A stretch of 64,000 nucleotides of DNA, taken from positions 372,001 to 436,000 of the forward strand of contig NZ_CP049253.1 of assembly GCF_011046975.1 (NCBI RefSeq), in the 5' to 3' direction. Under the pieces are notes generated by a model. That model was not told where the DNA came from. It made no database searches and saw only the letters and a program-made list of their open reading frames with translations. The translations under genes were made by a program, and so were the position numbers. This document shows positions 52,909-64,000 of this stretch, one piece after another (the stretch's first letter is position 1; each line of letters opens with the position of its first letter). The DNA comes from Microbacterium amylolyticum (GTDB lineage Bacteria > Actinomycetota > Actinomycetes > Actinomycetales > Microbacteriaceae).

Positions 52909-55900
52909 CGGTCACCTCCAGGATGCGGTTCCAGACAACGTCGCCGTCGGGGTCAAGCCCCTCGGCGATGGCCGCCTGTCGTGTTTGCTGAACGGCAGCG
53001 AAGTCGCGCGGCGTCACCCGCGTGAACTTCGTCACCTCGGTCTCGAACTCGTCCAGCATCTGCTGGGCAAGCTGCGACCCGGTCTCGAGGACGTGCTGCT
53101 CAAGGAGGTCGCGAAGAATCTCGACATCTGCGGGTCCCAGCTCCCCGAGGGTCAGCTCGCCCGATGCGAGAGCCTGGGCATTCACACGTGCCTCATCGAG
53201 GCCGTAGATATACGCCGTGCCACCGGACATACCGGCGCCCAGGTTACGGCCGGTCTCACCGAGAATCACGGCAAGGCCACCGGTCATGTACTCCAGTGCG
53301 TGGTCTCCGACGCCTTCGACAACGGCCGTTGCGCCCGAGTTGCGAACGAGGAAACGCTCACCCACCTTGCCACGCAAGAACATCGATCCGCGTGTCGCAC
53401 CGTAGCCGATGACGTTACCGGCGATGACGTTCTTCGAGGCTTCGAAGGTGGCGCCGAGCGGCGGTCGAACCACGATCTTGCCGCCCGAGAGACCCTTACC
53501 GACATAGTCGTTGGAATCTCCCGTGAGACGCAGCGTGATGCCGCTCGGCACGAACGCACCGAAAGACTGTCCGGCGGAACCCGTGAGGTTCACCGTAATG
53601 GCGCCCTCGGGAAGCCCCTGCTCACCATGAGCCTTCGTCAGGTGGTGACCGAGCATCGTTCCGACCGCACGCGCGGTGTTCCGAACGGGCAGATCGATCG
53701 TGATCTCCCCGCCCGATGCGAGAACGTGTTCTGCCTTCTCGATGAGCTGAACGTCGAAGTGTTCCTCCAGCTCATGATCCTGCTTACGACGGTTAAGCCG
53801 CGGCTCGTCGGCGGAGAACACGGGCCCGCGAAGGATCGGAGACAGGTTGAGACCGTCTGCCTTCCAGTGCCGGATCGCGCGGTCAACATCGAGCATTTCA
53901 ACATGCCCGATCGCTTCTTCGAGCGTGCGGAAGCCCAGCTCGGCGAGGTACTCGCGAACCTCCTGCGCAATGAACTCCATGAAGTTGACGACGTGCTCCA
54001 CCTTGCCGGTATAGCGCTCACGCAGAACAGGGTTCTGCGTGGCAACGCCAACGGGGCAGGTGTCGAGGTGGCACACGCGCATCATGATGCAGCCCTCAAC
54101 GACAAGAGGAGCCGTGGCGAAGCCATACTCTTCCGCGCCGAGGAGCGCAGCGATCATCACGTCGCGTCCCGTCTTCATCTGGCCGTCAACCTGCACAACA
54201 ACGCGCTCGCGCATGCCGTTGAGCATCAGCGTCTGCTGGGTTTCCGCGAGGCCAAGTTCCCACGGCGTTCCCGCATGCTTCAGCGAGTTGAGGGGGCTCG
54301 CGCCCGTTCCTCCGTCGTGGCCGGACACGAGAATGACATCGCTGAGTGCCTTCGCGACACCCGCTGCGACCGTTCCGATGCCCGACTGGCTGACGAGCTT
54401 CGTGTGAATGCGCGCGGAAGGATTCGCTCGCTTCAGATCGAAGATCAGCTGTTTGAGGTCCTCGATCGAATAGATGTCGTGGTGAGGAGGCGGCGAGATG
54501 AGGCCGACGCCCGGGGTCGAGTGACGCGTACGCGCCACCCAGGGGTACACCTTGCCGGGGGGCAGCTGACCGCCCTCACCGGGCTTGGCACCCTGCGCGA
54601 GCTTGATCTGGATGTCGTCTGCGTGCGTGAGGTACATGCTCGTCACGCCGAAGCGACCAGAAGCGACCTGCTTGATCGCGCTACGACGCTCGGGGTCGAG
54701 AAGACGATCAACGTCCTCGCCGCCCTCACCCGTGTTCGACCTTCCGCCGATCTGGTTCATCGCGCGAGCAAGCGTCTCGTGCGCCTCGCGAGAGATGGAG
54801 CCGTAGCTCATCGCTCCCGTGGAGAAACGCTTAACGATCTCCGACACCGGCTCAACCTCGTCGAGAGGAATCGGTGTGCGCGCGCCCTCGGTGAAGCGGA
54901 ACAGGCCACGGAGCGTCTTCAGCGATTCCGCCTGATCGTCGACCATCTTCGTGTACTCACGGAAGATGTCGTATCGACGTGTTCGGGTCGAGTGCTGCAG
55001 CCGGAACACCGTCTCCGGGTTGAACAGGTGAGGCGAACCGTCGCGACGCCACTGGTACTCGCCGCCCGTCCACAGGCGCTCGTGCGCACGAGGCGCGCGG
55101 TCCTCTGGGTAGGCGAAGGCGTGCCGTTCCGCGGTATCGCGAGCGATGGCCTCAAGGCCAACGCCCTCGATCTTCGTCTCGGTGCCCGTGAAGTAGCTTT
55201 CGACGAGCTCGCTCGACAGACCAACGGCCTCGAAGACCTGAGCGCCGGCATACGACGACACGCTTGAGATGCCGATCTTCGACATGATCTTCAGAACACC
55301 CTTGCCCAGGGCGTAAATGAGGTTCTTGACGGCCTTTTCGGGCGTCACACCGGTGACGGATCCGGAACGAACGAGGTGCTCGACCGTTTCCATCGCCAGA
55401 TACGGGTTAACAGCCGTTGCGCCGTAACCCAGCAGAACCGCCACGTGGTGCACTTCGCGCACGTCACCGGCTTCAACGACGAGTCCGACCTTCATCCGCG
55501 TTTCCTTGCGGATGAGGTGGTGGTGCACGGCAGAAACCGCCAGCAACGACGGAATAGGAGCAAGGTCCTGGTTGGAGTCGCGGTCGCTCAGCACGATGAA
55601 CTCCGCGCCGTCCTCGATCGCGCGGTCAACGTCCTGGCAGACGCGCTCGAGGCGCTTCTGCATGCCCTTTGCGCCGGAGGAGACACGGTAAAGAACGGGA
55701 ACCGTGACCGACGTGCGGCCGGGAAGCGCGCTGTCGATGTGCTGAATCTTGGCCAGCTCATCGTTGTCGATCACCGGGAAGTCGAGCCCAACGCCGCGTG
55801 CATGGTCCGGACCCCACGTGAGGAGGTTTCCCTCGGGGCCGAGGTTCAGCGCAAGACTCGTGACGACCTCCTCGCGAATGGAGTCGAGCGGCGGGTTGGT

Positions 55901-57475
55901 GACCTGCGCGAACTGCTGCACGAAGTAGTCGAACAGCAACCGGGGACGCTCGCTCAACGCGGCGATCGGTGTGTCGGACCCCATGGCGCCGATCGGCTCG
56001 GCGCCGTTGCGGCCCATCGGGCCGAGGAGGATCTTCAGTTCTTCTTCTGTATAGCCGAAGGTGCGCTGGCGGCGACGAATCGATGCGATCGGGTGAACAA
56101 GGTGCTCACGCTCGGGCAGCTCGGACAGGCGCACAGTGCCCTTGTCGAGCCACTCCTGCCACGGCTCCTGCTGTGCGAGCTCGCGCTTGATCTCCGCATC
56201 GGAGATGATGCGGCCCTGTGCCGTGTCTACGACGAACATCGTCCCCGGCTGCAGGCGGCCACGGCTCTCGATGCGCTCAGACGGGAAGTCCAGAACACCC
56301 GTTTCGGAACCGATGACGACAAGACCGTCCGTTGTGACAGTCCATCGCCCCGGACGCAGGCCGTTGCGGTCGAGCGTTGCGCACACGAGTGTGCCGTCCG
56401 TCGCCAGGAGCGCGGCCGGTCCGTCCCAGGGCTCCATCTGACCACCGTGGTAGTCGTAGAACGCTTTGAGATCGGGATCAAGATCCGTCTTCTTCTCGTG
56501 TGCTTCCGGAACGGTCATCAGCATCGCGTGCGGAAGCGAACGGCCGGCGAGCGTCAGCAACTCGAGAACCTCGTCCAACGAGGCCGAGTCGGACTCGGTG
56601 TCGGAACAGATCGGCAGAAGCGGCTTCATGTCGCCCAGCAGATCGGATGCCAGCTGCGATTGACGCGCGCGCATCCAGTTGCGGTTACCGCCAACCGTGT
56701 TGATCTCACCGTTGTGGGCGAGCATGCGCAACGGCTGTGCGAGCGGCCAGGACGGGAAGGTGTTGGTGGAGTAGCGCGAGTGAACCACCGCGAGTTCCGT
56801 CTGGAAACGCTCGTCCTGCAGATCGAGATAGAACGGCTCGAGCTGCAGCGTGGTCACCATGCCCTTGTAGCCGAGGGTGCGGCTGGAGAGCGATACGAAG
56901 TACGCATCGAGCTCGTGCTGGGCGCGCTTACGCAGGCGGTAGGCACGACGATCAAGCGCGATGCCTTCCAGGGGCTCCTGGTGGCCGGCCTGAGCGCTGG
57001 CAACGAACAGCTGTTCGATCGCGGGCTGCGCGTCGCGTGCAAGGCGACCGAGGTTGTCCGGCACAACCGGAACCTCTCGCCATCCGAGAACGTAAAGGTT
57101 TTCGGCCGATGCGATCTGCTCGACGCCCTTCTTCTGCGCGTCGCGCTCCGCCGGGTCGGTCGGCAAGAACATCATGCCGGCCGCGTACTGCCCAACGGGT
57201 GGTAGCTCAAACGACGTGACCGCACGCAGGAAGCCATCTGGCATCTGCGTGAGAATGCCGGCGCCGTCTCCGGTGCCCGCATCGGAGCCGATGGCTCCGC
57301 GGTGCTCCAGGTTGGTCAGCGCCTCAAGGGCGAGATCAACAATGTCGTGACCGGGCTTGCCACGAAGGGTAGCGACCATTGCGAGGCCGCACGCGTCCTT
57401 CTCGAACGCGGGGTTGTACATGCCCTGCTTGGGGGGAAGCGCGCCGGGCGCGCTCTGACGCAGGCGAGATGCCAT
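52901..57475 (-). CDS. gltB: Glutamate synthase large (alpha) subunit
   Basis: The 1524-residue protein has the N-terminal glutamine amidotransferase with the nucleophile Cys29 after a short propeptide ([12 protein letters not shown]), a central domain, the FMN/[3Fe-4S] synthase domain ([19 protein letters not shown]), and the C-terminal glycine-rich barrel domain. With GltD it makes two glutamates from glutamine and 2-oxoglutarate. The lgt gene upstream is separated by 122 bp. Confidence 0.97.
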   Translation of the reverse strand: MASRLRQSAPGALPPKQGMYNPAFEKDACGLAMVATLRGKPGHDIVDLALEALTNLEHRGAIGSDAGTGDGAGILTQMPDGFLRAVTSFELPPVGQYAAGMMFLPTDPAERDAQKKGVEQIASAENLYVLGWREVPVVPDNLGRLARDAQPAIEQLFVASAQAGHQEPLEGIALDRRAYRLRKRAQHELDAYFVSLSSRTLGYKGMVTTLQLEPFYLDLQDERFQTELAVVHSRYSTNTFPSWPLAQPLRMLAHNGEINTVGGNRNWMRARQSQLASDLLGDMKPLLPICSDTESDSASLDEVLELLTLAGRSLPHAMLMTVPEAHEKKTDLDPDLKAFYDYHGGQMEPWDGPAALLATDGTLVCATLDRNGLRPGRWTVTTDGLVVIGSETGVLDFPSERIESRGRLQPGTMFVVDTAQGRIISDAEIKRELAQQEPWQEWLDKGTVRLSELPEREHLVHPIASIRRRQRTFGYTEEELKILLGPMGRNGAEPIGAMGSDTPIAALSERPRLLFDYFVQQFAQVTNPPLDSIREEVVTSLALNLGPEGNLLTWGPDHARGVGLDFPVIDNDELAKIQHIDSALPGRTSVTVPVLYRVSSGAKGMQKRLERVCQDVDRAIEDGAEFIVLSDRDSNQDLAPIPSLLAVSAVHHHLIRKETRMKVGLVVEAGDVREVHHVAVLLGYGATAVNPYLAMETVEHLVRSGSVTGVTPEKAVKNLIYALGKGVLKIMSKIGISSVSSYAGAQVFEAVGLSSELVESYFTGTETKIEGVGLEAIARDTAERHAFAYPEDRAPRAHERLWTGGEYQWRRDGSPHLFNPETVFRLQHSTRTRRYDIFREYTKMVDDQAESLKTLRGLFRFTEGARTPIPLDEVEPVSEIVKRFSTGAMSYGSISREAHETLARAMNQIGGRSNTGEGGEDVDRLLDPERRSAIKQVASGRFGVTSMYLTHADDIQIKLAQGAKPGEGGQLPPGKVYPWVARTRHSTPGVGLISPPPHHDIYSIEDLKQLIFDLKRANPSARIHTKLVSQSGIGTVAAGVAKALSDVILVSGHDGGTGASPLNSLKHAGTPWELGLAETQQTLMLNGMRERVVVQVDGQMKTGRDVMIAALLGAEEYGFATAPLVVEGCIMMRVCHLDTCPVGVATQNPVLRERYTGKVEHVVNFMEFIAQEVREYLAELGFRTLEEAIGHVEMLDVDRAIRHWKADGLNLSPILRGPVFSADEPRLNRRKQDHELEEHFDVQLIEKAEHVLASGGEITIDLPVRNTARAVGTMLGHHLTKAHGEQGLPEGAITVNLTGSAGQSFGAFVPSGITLRLTGDSNDYVGKGLSGGKIVVRPPLGATFEASKNVIAGNVIGYGATRGSMFLRGKVGERFLVRNSGATAVVEGVGDHALEYMTGGLAVILGETGRNLGAGMSGGTAYIYGLDEARVNAQALASGELTLGELGPADVEILRDLLEQHVLETGSQLAQQMLDEFETEVTKFTRVTPRDFAAVQQTRQAAIAEGLDPDGDVVWNRILEVTGG

Positions 57476-57597
57476 AAGCGATCCGTCCTCGTTACTCGTG
57501 CTCTGTGGGGACGACGTCGGCCCGACGGCAACCGGTGAAGGGGTTGGGTGGGGGTGTACGAAGTGCGGTGACCTGGTTTCTCAGGTCTCGCTCGTTA

Positions 57598-58584
57598 TCA
57601 CTTCGCGGCTGCTGTGCTTGTGGCGGCGGCCGTTGGGCTAACTTCCGACGACTCAGGCTCACTGGTGTCGACGTACTCGTCGGTGTCGTCCGATGCTATC
57701 CCATTCCCGGACCACCCATTGTGCCCGGGGCGGTACGGCGAGGGCTCCTGACCGGTGTGACGGCGCTGGAGGAAGAGAACAAAAAGCCCGATCACGATCG
57801 CGAGGATCGCTGCCCAGACGTTGGTGCGCAGGCCCAGAATGATTTCGCTGGGATCGATGCGAATCGACTCCCACACAACACGTCCAGCGCCGTACCAGAT
57901 GAGGTATGCGGCGAACAGGCGCCCCCACTGCATCGCCGTGCGGCGACCAAGCCAGAGGAGAACGATCACGCCGAGTCCGTTCCACAGCACCTCATAGAGG
58001 AACGTGGGGTGGAACAGGGTGTCTGCCGGCAGCCCGGCCGGAATCGCGTGGTTTCCCGGATCGATTTCAAGACCCCAGGGCAGGTCGGTTGGTAGCCCGA
58101 ACAGCTCCTGGTTGAACCAGTTGCCGAAGCGTCCCATCGCCTGTGCGAGGAGGAGGCCCGGTGCCAACGCATCGGCAAACGTCGCGAAGCGAATGCCCGT
58201 GAAACGGCACCCGATATAAGCACCGATTGCACCGCCGATCAACGCACCGAAGATCGCGATTCCGCCATCCCAGATGTTCCAGATCGCATCTGTGACGAAC
58301 GGGTTCCACCACTCACGACCCGCGCTGAAGTAGAAGTCGAAGTGTGTCAGAACGTGGTAGGCGCGCGCTCCGATGAAGGCCATCAAAACGGCAGGAAAAC
58401 CAACGTCGATCACGACCCACGGTTCCGCCCCACGCCGTGTCAGGCGATAGTGCGTGAGCAACGTCGCGGCGATGATCCCCGCAAGGATGCACAGAGCATA
58501 GAAGTGGATCGTCAGAGGACCCAGCTCAATGTAACTGGTCGATGGGCTCGGAATGCTCGCGGGGAGCGCAGGCGAAGACAGCAT
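57598..58584 (-). CDS. lgt: Prolipoprotein diacylglyceryl transferase
   Basis: The 328-residue protein has about seven membrane helices and the Lgt signature GRFGNWFNQELFG, with conserved region LTHYRLTRRGAEPW and YHVLTHFDFYF. It attaches diacylglycerol to lipobox cysteines. A C-terminal hydrophilic tail (about 60 residues) is typical of actinobacteria. It is next to the trp genes as in many actinobacteria. Confidence 0.95.
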   Translation of the reverse strand: MLSSPALPASIPSPSTSYIELGPLTIHFYALCILAGIIAATLLTHYRLTRRGAEPWVVIDVGFPAVLMAFIGARAYHVLTHFDFYFSAGREWWNPFVTDAIWNIWDGGIAIFGALIGGAIGAYIGCRFTGIRFATFADALAPGLLLAQAMGRFGNWFNQELFGLPTDLPWGLEIDPGNHAIPAGLPADTLFHPTFLYEVLWNGLGVIVLLWLGRRTAMQWGRLFAAYLIWYGAGRVVWESIRIDPSEIILGLRTNVWAAILAIVIGLFVLFLQRRHTGQEPSPYRPGHNGWSGNGIASDDTDEYVDTSEPESSEVSPTAAATSTAAAK

Positions 58585-58619
58585 GATGGGGTGAGTCTAC
58601 GTCTTTCTAAGAAGAGGAG

Positions 58620-59411
58620 TCAGGATGCGCGGACGGTGCCAGCCGCAAGCTCGCGCGCCTTCGCGGCAAGTCCTTCGACACCGCCATCACGAAGTGCACG
58701 AACAAGCGCTGTACCAACAATCGCGCCGTCGGCGTAGGAAACGACACCGCTCACGTGTTCGGGCGTCGAGACGCCGATGCCAACGCAGGCACGCTCGGCG
58801 CCATGGTCTCGCAGGCGTCCGATGAGCGTACGAGCAGCCTGGTCGAGATCCTGGCGCTCGCCCGTGATGCCCATCGTCGAGACCGTGTAGACGAATCCGC
58901 TCGAGACCTCGACGATCATGCGCAGGCGCTCATCACTCGATGTAGGCGCTGCGAGAAAAACCTTGTCCAGGCCGTGCTCATCGGCGGCGGTGATCCACTC
59001 CCCTGCCATGTCCGGGGTGATGTCAGGCGTGATCAGGCCGGCGCCGCCGGCGGCGGCGAGATCAGCCGCGTAGCGCTCAACGCCGTACTGCACCACAAGG
59101 TTCCAGTACGTCATCACGAGAACCGGAACATCGGTGCGCGCCGTGATCCCTCGAACGACATCGAATAGGTCGGAGGTGCGGAATCCCGCGACAAGAGCCG
59201 CGTTCGTGGCCACCTGAATGACCGGACCATCCATGACCGGATCGCTGTACGGCGGGCCAATCTCAATGACGTCGGCGCCGTTTTCTGCCAGAGCAACTGC
59301 CGCCTCAATCGACTCGGCGATCGAGGGGTAGCCGGCGGGAAGGTAGCCGACGAACGCACCACGGCCCTCGGCCTGTGCGGCGTCAATTGCCTTCTCAACA
59401 GCCGACGTCAT
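58620..59411 (-). CDS. trpA: Tryptophan synthase alpha subunit
   Basis: The 263-residue barrel has the signature [20 protein letters not shown] with the catalytic Glu and Asp, and [11 protein letters not shown] for the phosphate site. It cleaves indole-3-glycerol phosphate. The start overlaps the trpB stop by 4 nt (ATGA), so translation is coupled. Confidence 0.96.
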   Translation of the reverse strand: MTSAVEKAIDAAQAEGRGAFVGYLPAGYPSIAESIEAAVALAENGADVIEIGPPYSDPVMDGPVIQVATNAALVAGFRTSDLFDVVRGITARTDVPVLVMTYWNLVVQYGVERYAADLAAAGGAGLITPDITPDMAGEWITAADEHGLDKVFLAAPTSSDERLRMIVEVSSGFVYTVSTMGITGERQDLDQAARTLIGRLRDHGAERACVGIGVSTPEHVSGVVSYADGAIVGTALVRALRDGGVEGLAAKARELAAGTVRAS

Positions 59412-60616
59412 CGCTCGTCCCTTTCGTCGTACAGCCCGAAGTACTTCGCAGCCGTATCCATGTCTTTGTCTCCGCGGCCCGACAGGCACACGGCCAAAAC
59501 AGCGTCGGGGCCGAGTTCTTGTCCGATGCGTAGCGCTCCGGCGAGAGCGTGAGCGGACTCGATCGCGGGAATGATCCCCTCCGACTCGGTCAGCAAGCGC
59601 AGCGCATGCATTGCCTCGTCGTCCGTTGCGGGAATGTAGGTTGCCCGGCCGGTGGCGGCCAACCATGCGTGCTCAGGACCGACGCCCGGATAATCGAGAC
59701 CAGCCGAAATCGAGTGAGACTCGATCGTCTGGCCATCGTCATCCATCAGAACGTAGGTTTTCGCTCCGTGCAGAACGCCCGGACGTCCGCGCTCAATCGA
59801 CGCCGCATGACGCACGGTGTCGATTCCGTCGCCCGCCGCCTCAACGCCGTACAGCTTTACCGACTCATCATCGATGAACGCGTCGAACATCCCGATCGCG
59901 TTCGATCCGCCGCCAACGCAGGCGAGAACGGCATCGGGCAACGCGCCGGTTTTCGCCAGGATCTGCTCGCGTGCCTCTTCCGAGATGATCTTCTGGAAAT
60001 CGCGCACCATCGCCGGGAATGGGTGCGGGCCTGCGGCCGTTCCGAAAACGTAGTTCGTGGTCTCAACGCTTGCCACCCAGTCGCGGTATGCCTCGTTGAT
60101 CGCGTCTTTCAGGGTGCGCGAGCCCGTTGTCACGGGAATCACCTCGGCGCCGAGAAGACGCATACGGGCAACGTTGAGAGCCTGACGCTCGGTATCGACC
60201 TCGCCCATGTAAATCGTGCAGGTGAGGCCGAACAGCGCCGCCGCCGTTGCCGTGGCAACACCGTGCTGTCCGGCCCCGGTCTCAGCGATAACGCGCGTCT
60301 TCCCCAGGCGCCGGGTGAGAAGCGCCTGGCCGAGCACATTGTTGATCTTGTGACTGCCGGTGTGGTTCAGATCCTCGCGCTTCAGAAAAACGCGCGCCCC
60401 ACCCGCGTGCGCGGCGAACCGCGGAACCTCGGTGAGCGGAGACGGACGCCCGGCGTATTCGCTGAGCAGCTCAGCCAGTTCCCGGCGGAATTCCGGGTCG
60501 GCCATCGCGGCGGCGTGCGCAGCGTCCAGCTCGTCGATTGCGGCGATCAGCGATTCGGGCATATAGCGCCCACCGAAATCGCCGAAGAATGGTCCTGGCT
60601 GATCGCGCAGCGACAT
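59408..60616 (-). CDS. trpB: Tryptophan synthase beta subunit
   Basis: The 402-residue PLP enzyme has the lysine region [18 protein letters not shown] and the phosphate loop [12 protein letters not shown]. It joins indole and serine to tryptophan. Only 3 bp separate it from trpC. Confidence 0.97.
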   Translation of the reverse strand: MSLRDQPGPFFGDFGGRYMPESLIAAIDELDAAHAAAMADPEFRRELAELLSEYAGRPSPLTEVPRFAAHAGGARVFLKREDLNHTGSHKINNVLGQALLTRRLGKTRVIAETGAGQHGVATATAAALFGLTCTIYMGEVDTERQALNVARMRLLGAEVIPVTTGSRTLKDAINEAYRDWVASVETTNYVFGTAAGPHPFPAMVRDFQKIISEEAREQILAKTGALPDAVLACVGGGSNAIGMFDAFIDDESVKLYGVEAAGDGIDTVRHAASIERGRPGVLHGAKTYVLMDDDGQTIESHSISAGLDYPGVGPEHAWLAATGRATYIPATDDEAMHALRLLTESEGIIPAIESAHALAGALRIGQELGPDAVLAVCLSGRGDKDMDTAAKYFGLYDERDER

Positions 60617-60619
60617 GGC

Positions 60620-61408
60620 TCAGATCCCTTCGGTTGCGGAAATAAAGGCCTCGAGGCTGGAAACGGGGTCTCCCGTCACAAGCGCCTCGCCGATCAGCGC
60701 CACATCGGCGCCCGCCCGGCGATAGTGAACAACGTCCTCTGGCGTGGAAACAGCCGATTCGGCCACAGCGATGGTGCCATCGGGAATCCCGGGACGTAGC
60801 CGTTCGAAGAGATCACGATCCAGCGTGAAATCGCTGAGGTCGCGAGCATTCACACCGATAATCGGAGCGCCAAGATCGGCGGCAATTGCGACTTCGTCAG
60901 CCGAATGCGCCTCGACAAGCGGCGTCATGCCCATCTCGGTGATGGCGCCGAACAGCTCCGCGAGCACGGGACGTTCCAGAGCCGAAACGATGAGAAGTAC
61001 GAGGTCGGCACCCGCCGCACGTGCCTCTGTCACCTGGTAGCGGTTGGCGATGAAGTCCTTACGGAGAACCGGCAAGGAAACGCGCGCTTTCACCGCCGAA
61101 AGGTCGTCGAGCGATCCCTTGAATCGGCGCCCTTCCGTGAGCACGCTGATTGTCGATGCACCGCCCTGCTCATAGAGAGCTGCCTGATGTGCGGGATCGG
61201 GAATCGCCGCGAGGTCTCCGCGCGACGGGCTGGCGCGTTTGACCTCGGCGATCACGCGAATCGTGTCGCCACGTGAGAGGAACGCCACGGCGTCGCGTGC
61301 GGTGGGGGCATCCTCAGCGAGTCGCTCCACGACGGAAAGCGGGCGCTCGGCGCGACGCATTTCCGCATCCTCCACCGCCCCCGCAGTCAGGTCGGCGAGG
61401 AGAGACAT
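60620..61408 (-). CDS. trpC: Indole-3-glycerol phosphate synthase
   Basis: The 262-residue barrel carries VIAEVKRASPSRGDL (catalytic lysine), LPVLRKDFIANRYQV, and IGVNARDLSDFTLD. ATG 61408 shares its A with the stop of the preceding gene (TGATG). Confidence 0.96.
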   Translation of the reverse strand: MSLLADLTAGAVEDAEMRRAERPLSVVERLAEDAPTARDAVAFLSRGDTIRVIAEVKRASPSRGDLAAIPDPAHQAALYEQGGASTISVLTEGRRFKGSLDDLSAVKARVSLPVLRKDFIANRYQVTEARAAGADLVLLIVSALERPVLAELFGAITEMGMTPLVEAHSADEVAIAADLGAPIIGVNARDLSDFTLDRDLFERLRPGIPDGTIAVAESAVSTPEDVVHYRRAGADVALIGEALVTGDPVSSLEAFISATEGI

Positions 61409-61641
61409 CAGTGGGCCTTGGTCTGGTACTTGGGCCCGCGGACGCCGTAGCCGGCCTTCGACAGGATGACGCCGGTGATCGGTCCGACGACGAACAGTGC
61501 CGCAGACGCCCAAACGAGCCACATCTGGTCGATGAACAGTGCCACCGTGCCGATCGACAGTGCGACGAGCATGATGATGATGTTCGTCCAGGCTGCCGGA
61601 GAGTGGCCGTGTCCTGGATCGCCGATGGAGTTGTTGGTCAT
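61408..61641 (-). CDS. HGxxPAAW-type small membrane protein of the trp operon
   Basis: The 77-residue protein has the motif HGHSPAAWTNI and two membrane helices (IIIMLVALSIGTVALFI, LVWASAALFVVGPITGVIL). Small proteins with this motif sit in front of trpC in many actinobacteria (also listed as DUF6704). Function unknown. Confidence 0.88.
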   Translation of the reverse strand: MTNNSIGDPGHGHSPAAWTNIIIMLVALSIGTVALFIDQMWLVWASAALFVVGPITGVILSKAGYGVRGPKYQTKAH

Positions 61642-61697
61642 AGTGGTACTCCTCGAGAGGTGCCGGGGATGATGTCGAGTCTAGGGGATGTGCGAGG

Positions 61698-62348
61698 TCA
61701 AGCCTGCGGGGCCGCGCCGCGGGGCGGGTCGGGAGGCGTATCGGAAGAGCGAGTCGGATCGTCACCTCGTGAGAGGTCGTCCCACGAGTTCACCGCGTCT
61801 AGCGCACGGCCGTCTTCGGCGCCTTCGCGACTGGCTGCGGCGTCGTATCGCCGTCCGCCCTGTCGCCACTGGGAACCGGTCACGAGCGCGAGCACGCCTC
61901 CTGCTGCGATCAGAACGGAGAACAGCACGGTGAACCACGGCCATGCCGTGACGCTGACCGCGTCAACGAGTGCGGCGACCGATTCATCGCCCATGATCCC
62001 CGTATGATCCGTGACGACCGGCTGAAGTGCAGCAACGGGCGTGACAAGTGCCATCTGAAAGGACAGCGCGCCGAGGCCACCACCGAGGATGACAGCGAGC
62101 ACACCGAGAACGTATCGCAGCACTTTACCGACGAGGGTGAGTGCCAGCGCGAGTGCCAGCGCGGCAAGGCTCAGCGGCTGCAGGAGCGGAAGCGCCTCGC
62201 TCCCGGCGGCAGGGATCGCAATGTCATCGACATGCGCCGTCGCCCATGTTTGGGTGGAGGAGATCACCGCAAGTGCGCCGCCGATGAGCATCAACAGAAC
62301 GCTCGTCAAGCGGCCGCGGCGCACCGCGAACGCCGGCGCGGCCGTCAC
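61698..62348 (-). CDS. Trp biosynthesis-associated membrane protein
   Basis: The 216-residue protein has four membrane helices, a periplasmic loop ([20 protein letters not shown]) and a hydrophilic C-terminus, as in the actinobacterial trp-associated membrane protein family. The role is unproven. Its start overlaps the hisI stop by 4 nt. Confidence 0.85.
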   Translation of the reverse strand: MTAAPAFAVRRGRLTSVLLMLIGGALAVISSTQTWATAHVDDIAIPAAGSEALPLLQPLSLAALALALALTLVGKVLRYVLGVLAVILGGGLGALSFQMALVTPVAALQPVVTDHTGIMGDESVAALVDAVSVTAWPWFTVLFSVLIAAGGVLALVTGSQWRQGGRRYDAAASREGAEDGRALDAVNSWDDLSRGDDPTRSSDTPPDPPRGAAPQA

Positions 62349-62710
62349 ACGACCACCGGGCGCAGATCGCGCTCGTCGCCGTCAAAGCAGGTGCGCGTTC
62401 CCGTGTGGCAGGCCGCTCCCGTCTGCTCGACGAAGAGCAACACAACGTCTGCGTCGCAGTCCACGCGCGCGCCCTTGACGAGCTGGATGTGACCAGACGT
62501 GTCGCCCTTGCGCCAATACTGCTGGCGGCTCCGCGACCAGTAGGTCACCCGGCCAGAGGTCAGCGTTCGGCGCAGCGCCTCCTGATCCATCCACGCCATC
62601 ATCAAAACGTCGCGCGTTTCGTGATCCTGCACAATGGCCGGAACAAGGCGATCACTGAACCGAATCCGTGAGATCCGCAGAGCAACGTCGAGATCCATGT
62701 CTTCAGTCAT
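62345..62710 (-). CDS. hisI: Phosphoribosyl-AMP cyclohydrolase
   Basis: The 121-residue protein has the zinc and magnesium residues [20 protein letters not shown] and the start [20 protein letters not shown]. It catalyses the third step of histidine synthesis. The start overlaps the hisF stop by 4 nt. Confidence 0.96.
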   Translation of the reverse strand: MTEDMDLDVALRISRIRFSDRLVPAIVQDHETRDVLMMAWMDQEALRRTLTSGRVTYWSRSRQQYWRKGDTSGHIQLVKGARVDCDADVVLLFVEQTGAACHTGTRTCFDGDERDLRPVVV

Positions 62711-63501
62711 CGAACGAGCACCCCCTCGGCGCGCATGGCATCCTTCACATCTCCGATTGTCATCTGGCCCGAGTGGAAAACCGTTGCGGCAAGAACGGCG
62801 TCGGCCCCGGCTTTGACAGCCGGGGCAAAGTGAGCGGGGTCCCCTGCTCCGCCGGACGCGATGATCGGCACGCTCGACAGCTCACGAACGAGGGCCGTGA
62901 GCTCGAGGTCAAACCCCGCCTTCGTTCCGTCTGCATCAATCGAGTTGACGAGCAACTCACCCGCACCACGCTCGACGGCTTCTCGAGCCCACGCGAGGGC
63001 GTCGAGGTCTGTCTCCGTGCGTCCGCCGTGCGTTGTGACAACAAAGCCGCTCTCGGTGCGGTCTGCGCGCTTGATGTCCAGCGACAGCACGAGCGCCTGA
63101 GCACCGAAGCGATCAGCGATCTCATCGAGCAGAGCGGGTCGGCGAATCGCGGCGGAGTTCACGCCCACCTTGTCGGCTCCGACGCCCTGCAGGCGTGCCA
63201 CATCATCAACCGAGCGCACTCCCCCGCCTACCGTGAGGGGAATGAACACCTGTTCAGCCGTGCGCTGAACGACGTCGTACATCGTTGCGCGCTCATCCAC
63301 CGTTGCGCTGACGTCAAGAAAGGTCAGCTCGTCGGCGCCCTGTTCGAAGTACTGCCGCGCCAGCTCGACGGGGTCACCCATCACCCGCAGGTTCTGGAAG
63401 TTAACGCCCTTGACGACTTTGCCCTCGGAGACGTCGAGGCATGGGATGACCCGTGTTGCGACGCCGAGGTCGGCGGAAGTCGTTGTCTCAGAGCCGAGCA
63501 T
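62707..63501 (-). CDS. hisF: Imidazole glycerol phosphate synthase, cyclase subunit
   Basis: The 264-residue barrel has the catalytic aspartates in [16 protein letters not shown] and [13 protein letters not shown], plus [17 protein letters not shown] short N-terminal extension ([13 protein letters not shown]) precedes the usual start and could be trimmed if a later codon is used. Its start overlaps hisG by 14 nt. Confidence 0.95.
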   Translation of the reverse strand: MLGSETTTSADLGVATRVIPCLDVSEGKVVKGVNFQNLRVMGDPVELARQYFEQGADELTFLDVSATVDERATMYDVVQRTAEQVFIPLTVGGGVRSVDDVARLQGVGADKVGVNSAAIRRPALLDEIADRFGAQALVLSLDIKRADRTESGFVVTTHGGRTETDLDALAWAREAVERGAGELLVNSIDADGTKAGFDLELTALVRELSSVPIIASGGAGDPAHFAPAVKAGADAVLAATVFHSGQMTIGDVKDAMRAEGVLVR

Positions 63502-64000
63502 TGTGAATCGCCGTCACGAGAAGTGCGCGGGCTCCGAGGGCGTAAAGGTCGTCCATGATGCGATTCACCTCACGGCGCTTCACCATGACCCGGACCGCCA
63601 CCCAGCCCGCGTTCTGCAAGGGCGAAACGGTGGGTGATTCCATGCCCTTGGCAACGTCGGACGCTTGCTCAAGAAGCTCACTCGGAAGGTCGTAATCGAG
63701 CATCACGTAGCGGCGAGCCACCAGCACGCCGCGAAGCCGGCGCAGGAGCGTTTCCACTCCCGGTGCCGTGCTCGGCCCCTGGATGAGAACCGCCTCGGAC
63801 TTCAGCATCACGGGGCCGAAGATTTCAAGGCCGGCCTGACGCAAGGTCGTGCCGGTGGAGACGACATCAGCAACGGCGTCAGCGACGCCCAGGTCGACGG
63901 CTGATTCCACCGCGCCGTTGAGGGGCACGACGTCGACTGAGATGCCCTGTTCACGCAAGTACGACTCAACGAGGCCCGCATAGCTGGTGGCGACGCGCTT
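63488..64000 (-). CDS. hisG: ATP phosphoribosyltransferase (N-terminus outside window)
   Basis: The final 170 codons are visible: [40 protein letters not shown] (the PRPP-binding loop region), and a C-terminal regulatory domain ending [16 protein letters not shown]. It catalyses the first step of histidine synthesis. The long form with the regulatory C-domain is feedback-inhibited by histidine. Confidence 0.95.
   Translation of the reverse strand, partial: KRVATSYAGLVESYLREQGISVDVVPLNGAVESAVDLGVADAVADVVSTGTTLRQAGLEIFGPVMLKSEAVLIQGPSTAPGVETLLRRLRGVLVARRYVMLDYDLPSELLEQASDVAKGMESPTVSPLQNAGWVAVRVMVKRREVNRIMDDLYALGARALLVTAIHNARL

Noticed and set aside
52766-55267. 833-codon plus-strand frame opposite gltB
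   Set aside because: Antisense of gltB with no motifs.

Overview
The window looks like chromosomal DNA of a high-GC Gram-positive actinobacterium, most likely the Microbacteriaceae (Microbacterium-like). The grounds are the GC-rich codon use, many GTG starts, a homodimeric AceE, RbpA, polyphosphate glucokinase, an ANTAR response regulator, and the actinobacterial block hisG-hisF-hisI / Trp membrane protein / HGxxPAAW protein / trpC-trpB-trpA-lgt-gltB-gltD-pyk. This assignment comes from gene content and order only; no database search was possible.

Region by region. (1) 1-12 kb, housekeeping: a PucR/FasR-like regulator (cut by the window edge), aceE, a stable-RNA cluster (tRNA-Val, zinc-ribbon protein, RNase H-like protein, RNase P RNA), ppgK, rbpA, a glycerophosphodiester phosphodiesterase, an SDR, an AEC transporter and a UvrA-like ABC ATPase. 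(2) 12-30.6 kb, mixed: a chimeric epoxide-hydrolase/phosphotransferase pseudogene, a TetR/VOC pair sharing a symmetric operator, oxidoreductases, a cluster of decayed genes at 18.2-19.4 kb, the formaldehyde-fixing HPS-PHI pair with a divergent ATPase-LuxR regulator, GNAT/DUF genes, hrpB, an aminotransferase, a frameshifted lipoprotein and dgt. (3) 30.6-41.8 kb, a rearranged accessory segment: two directly repeated blocks (lipoprotein / DUF6226 / luciferase-like monooxygenase) bracket an intact ISL3-family IS, a translationally coupled cassette of unknown membrane proteins and a frameshifted coiled-coil membrane gene. It ends in a fused remnant of an iron-uptake ABC system. (4) 41.8-64 kb, core: SGNH hydrolase, MFS transporter, DUF885 protease-like protein, polA, a thioesterase, an ANTAR regulator, tRNA-Leu, pyk, gltD/gltB, lgt, trpA/B/C, the Trp membrane protein, and hisI/F/G (hisG cut by the edge).

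How the genes work together: the core arms link glycolysis (PpgK, Pyk, AceE) with nitrogen assimilation (GltBD) and amino-acid synthesis (His, Trp). HPS-PHI can capture formaldehyde into hexulose phosphates. trpE, which I expected between hisI and the Trp membrane protein, is absent there.

The most notable signals are the 30.6-41.1 kb direct duplication, with copy B lacking two internal segments exactly at 8-11 bp microhomologies; the coupled membrane cassette with two single lesions; the HPS-PHI locus with an unusual ATPase-HTH regulator and four CTAGC repeats; and a high density of single-lesion pseudogenes, which could be real decay or base-calling error. I did not find a convincing new defence or mobile system.
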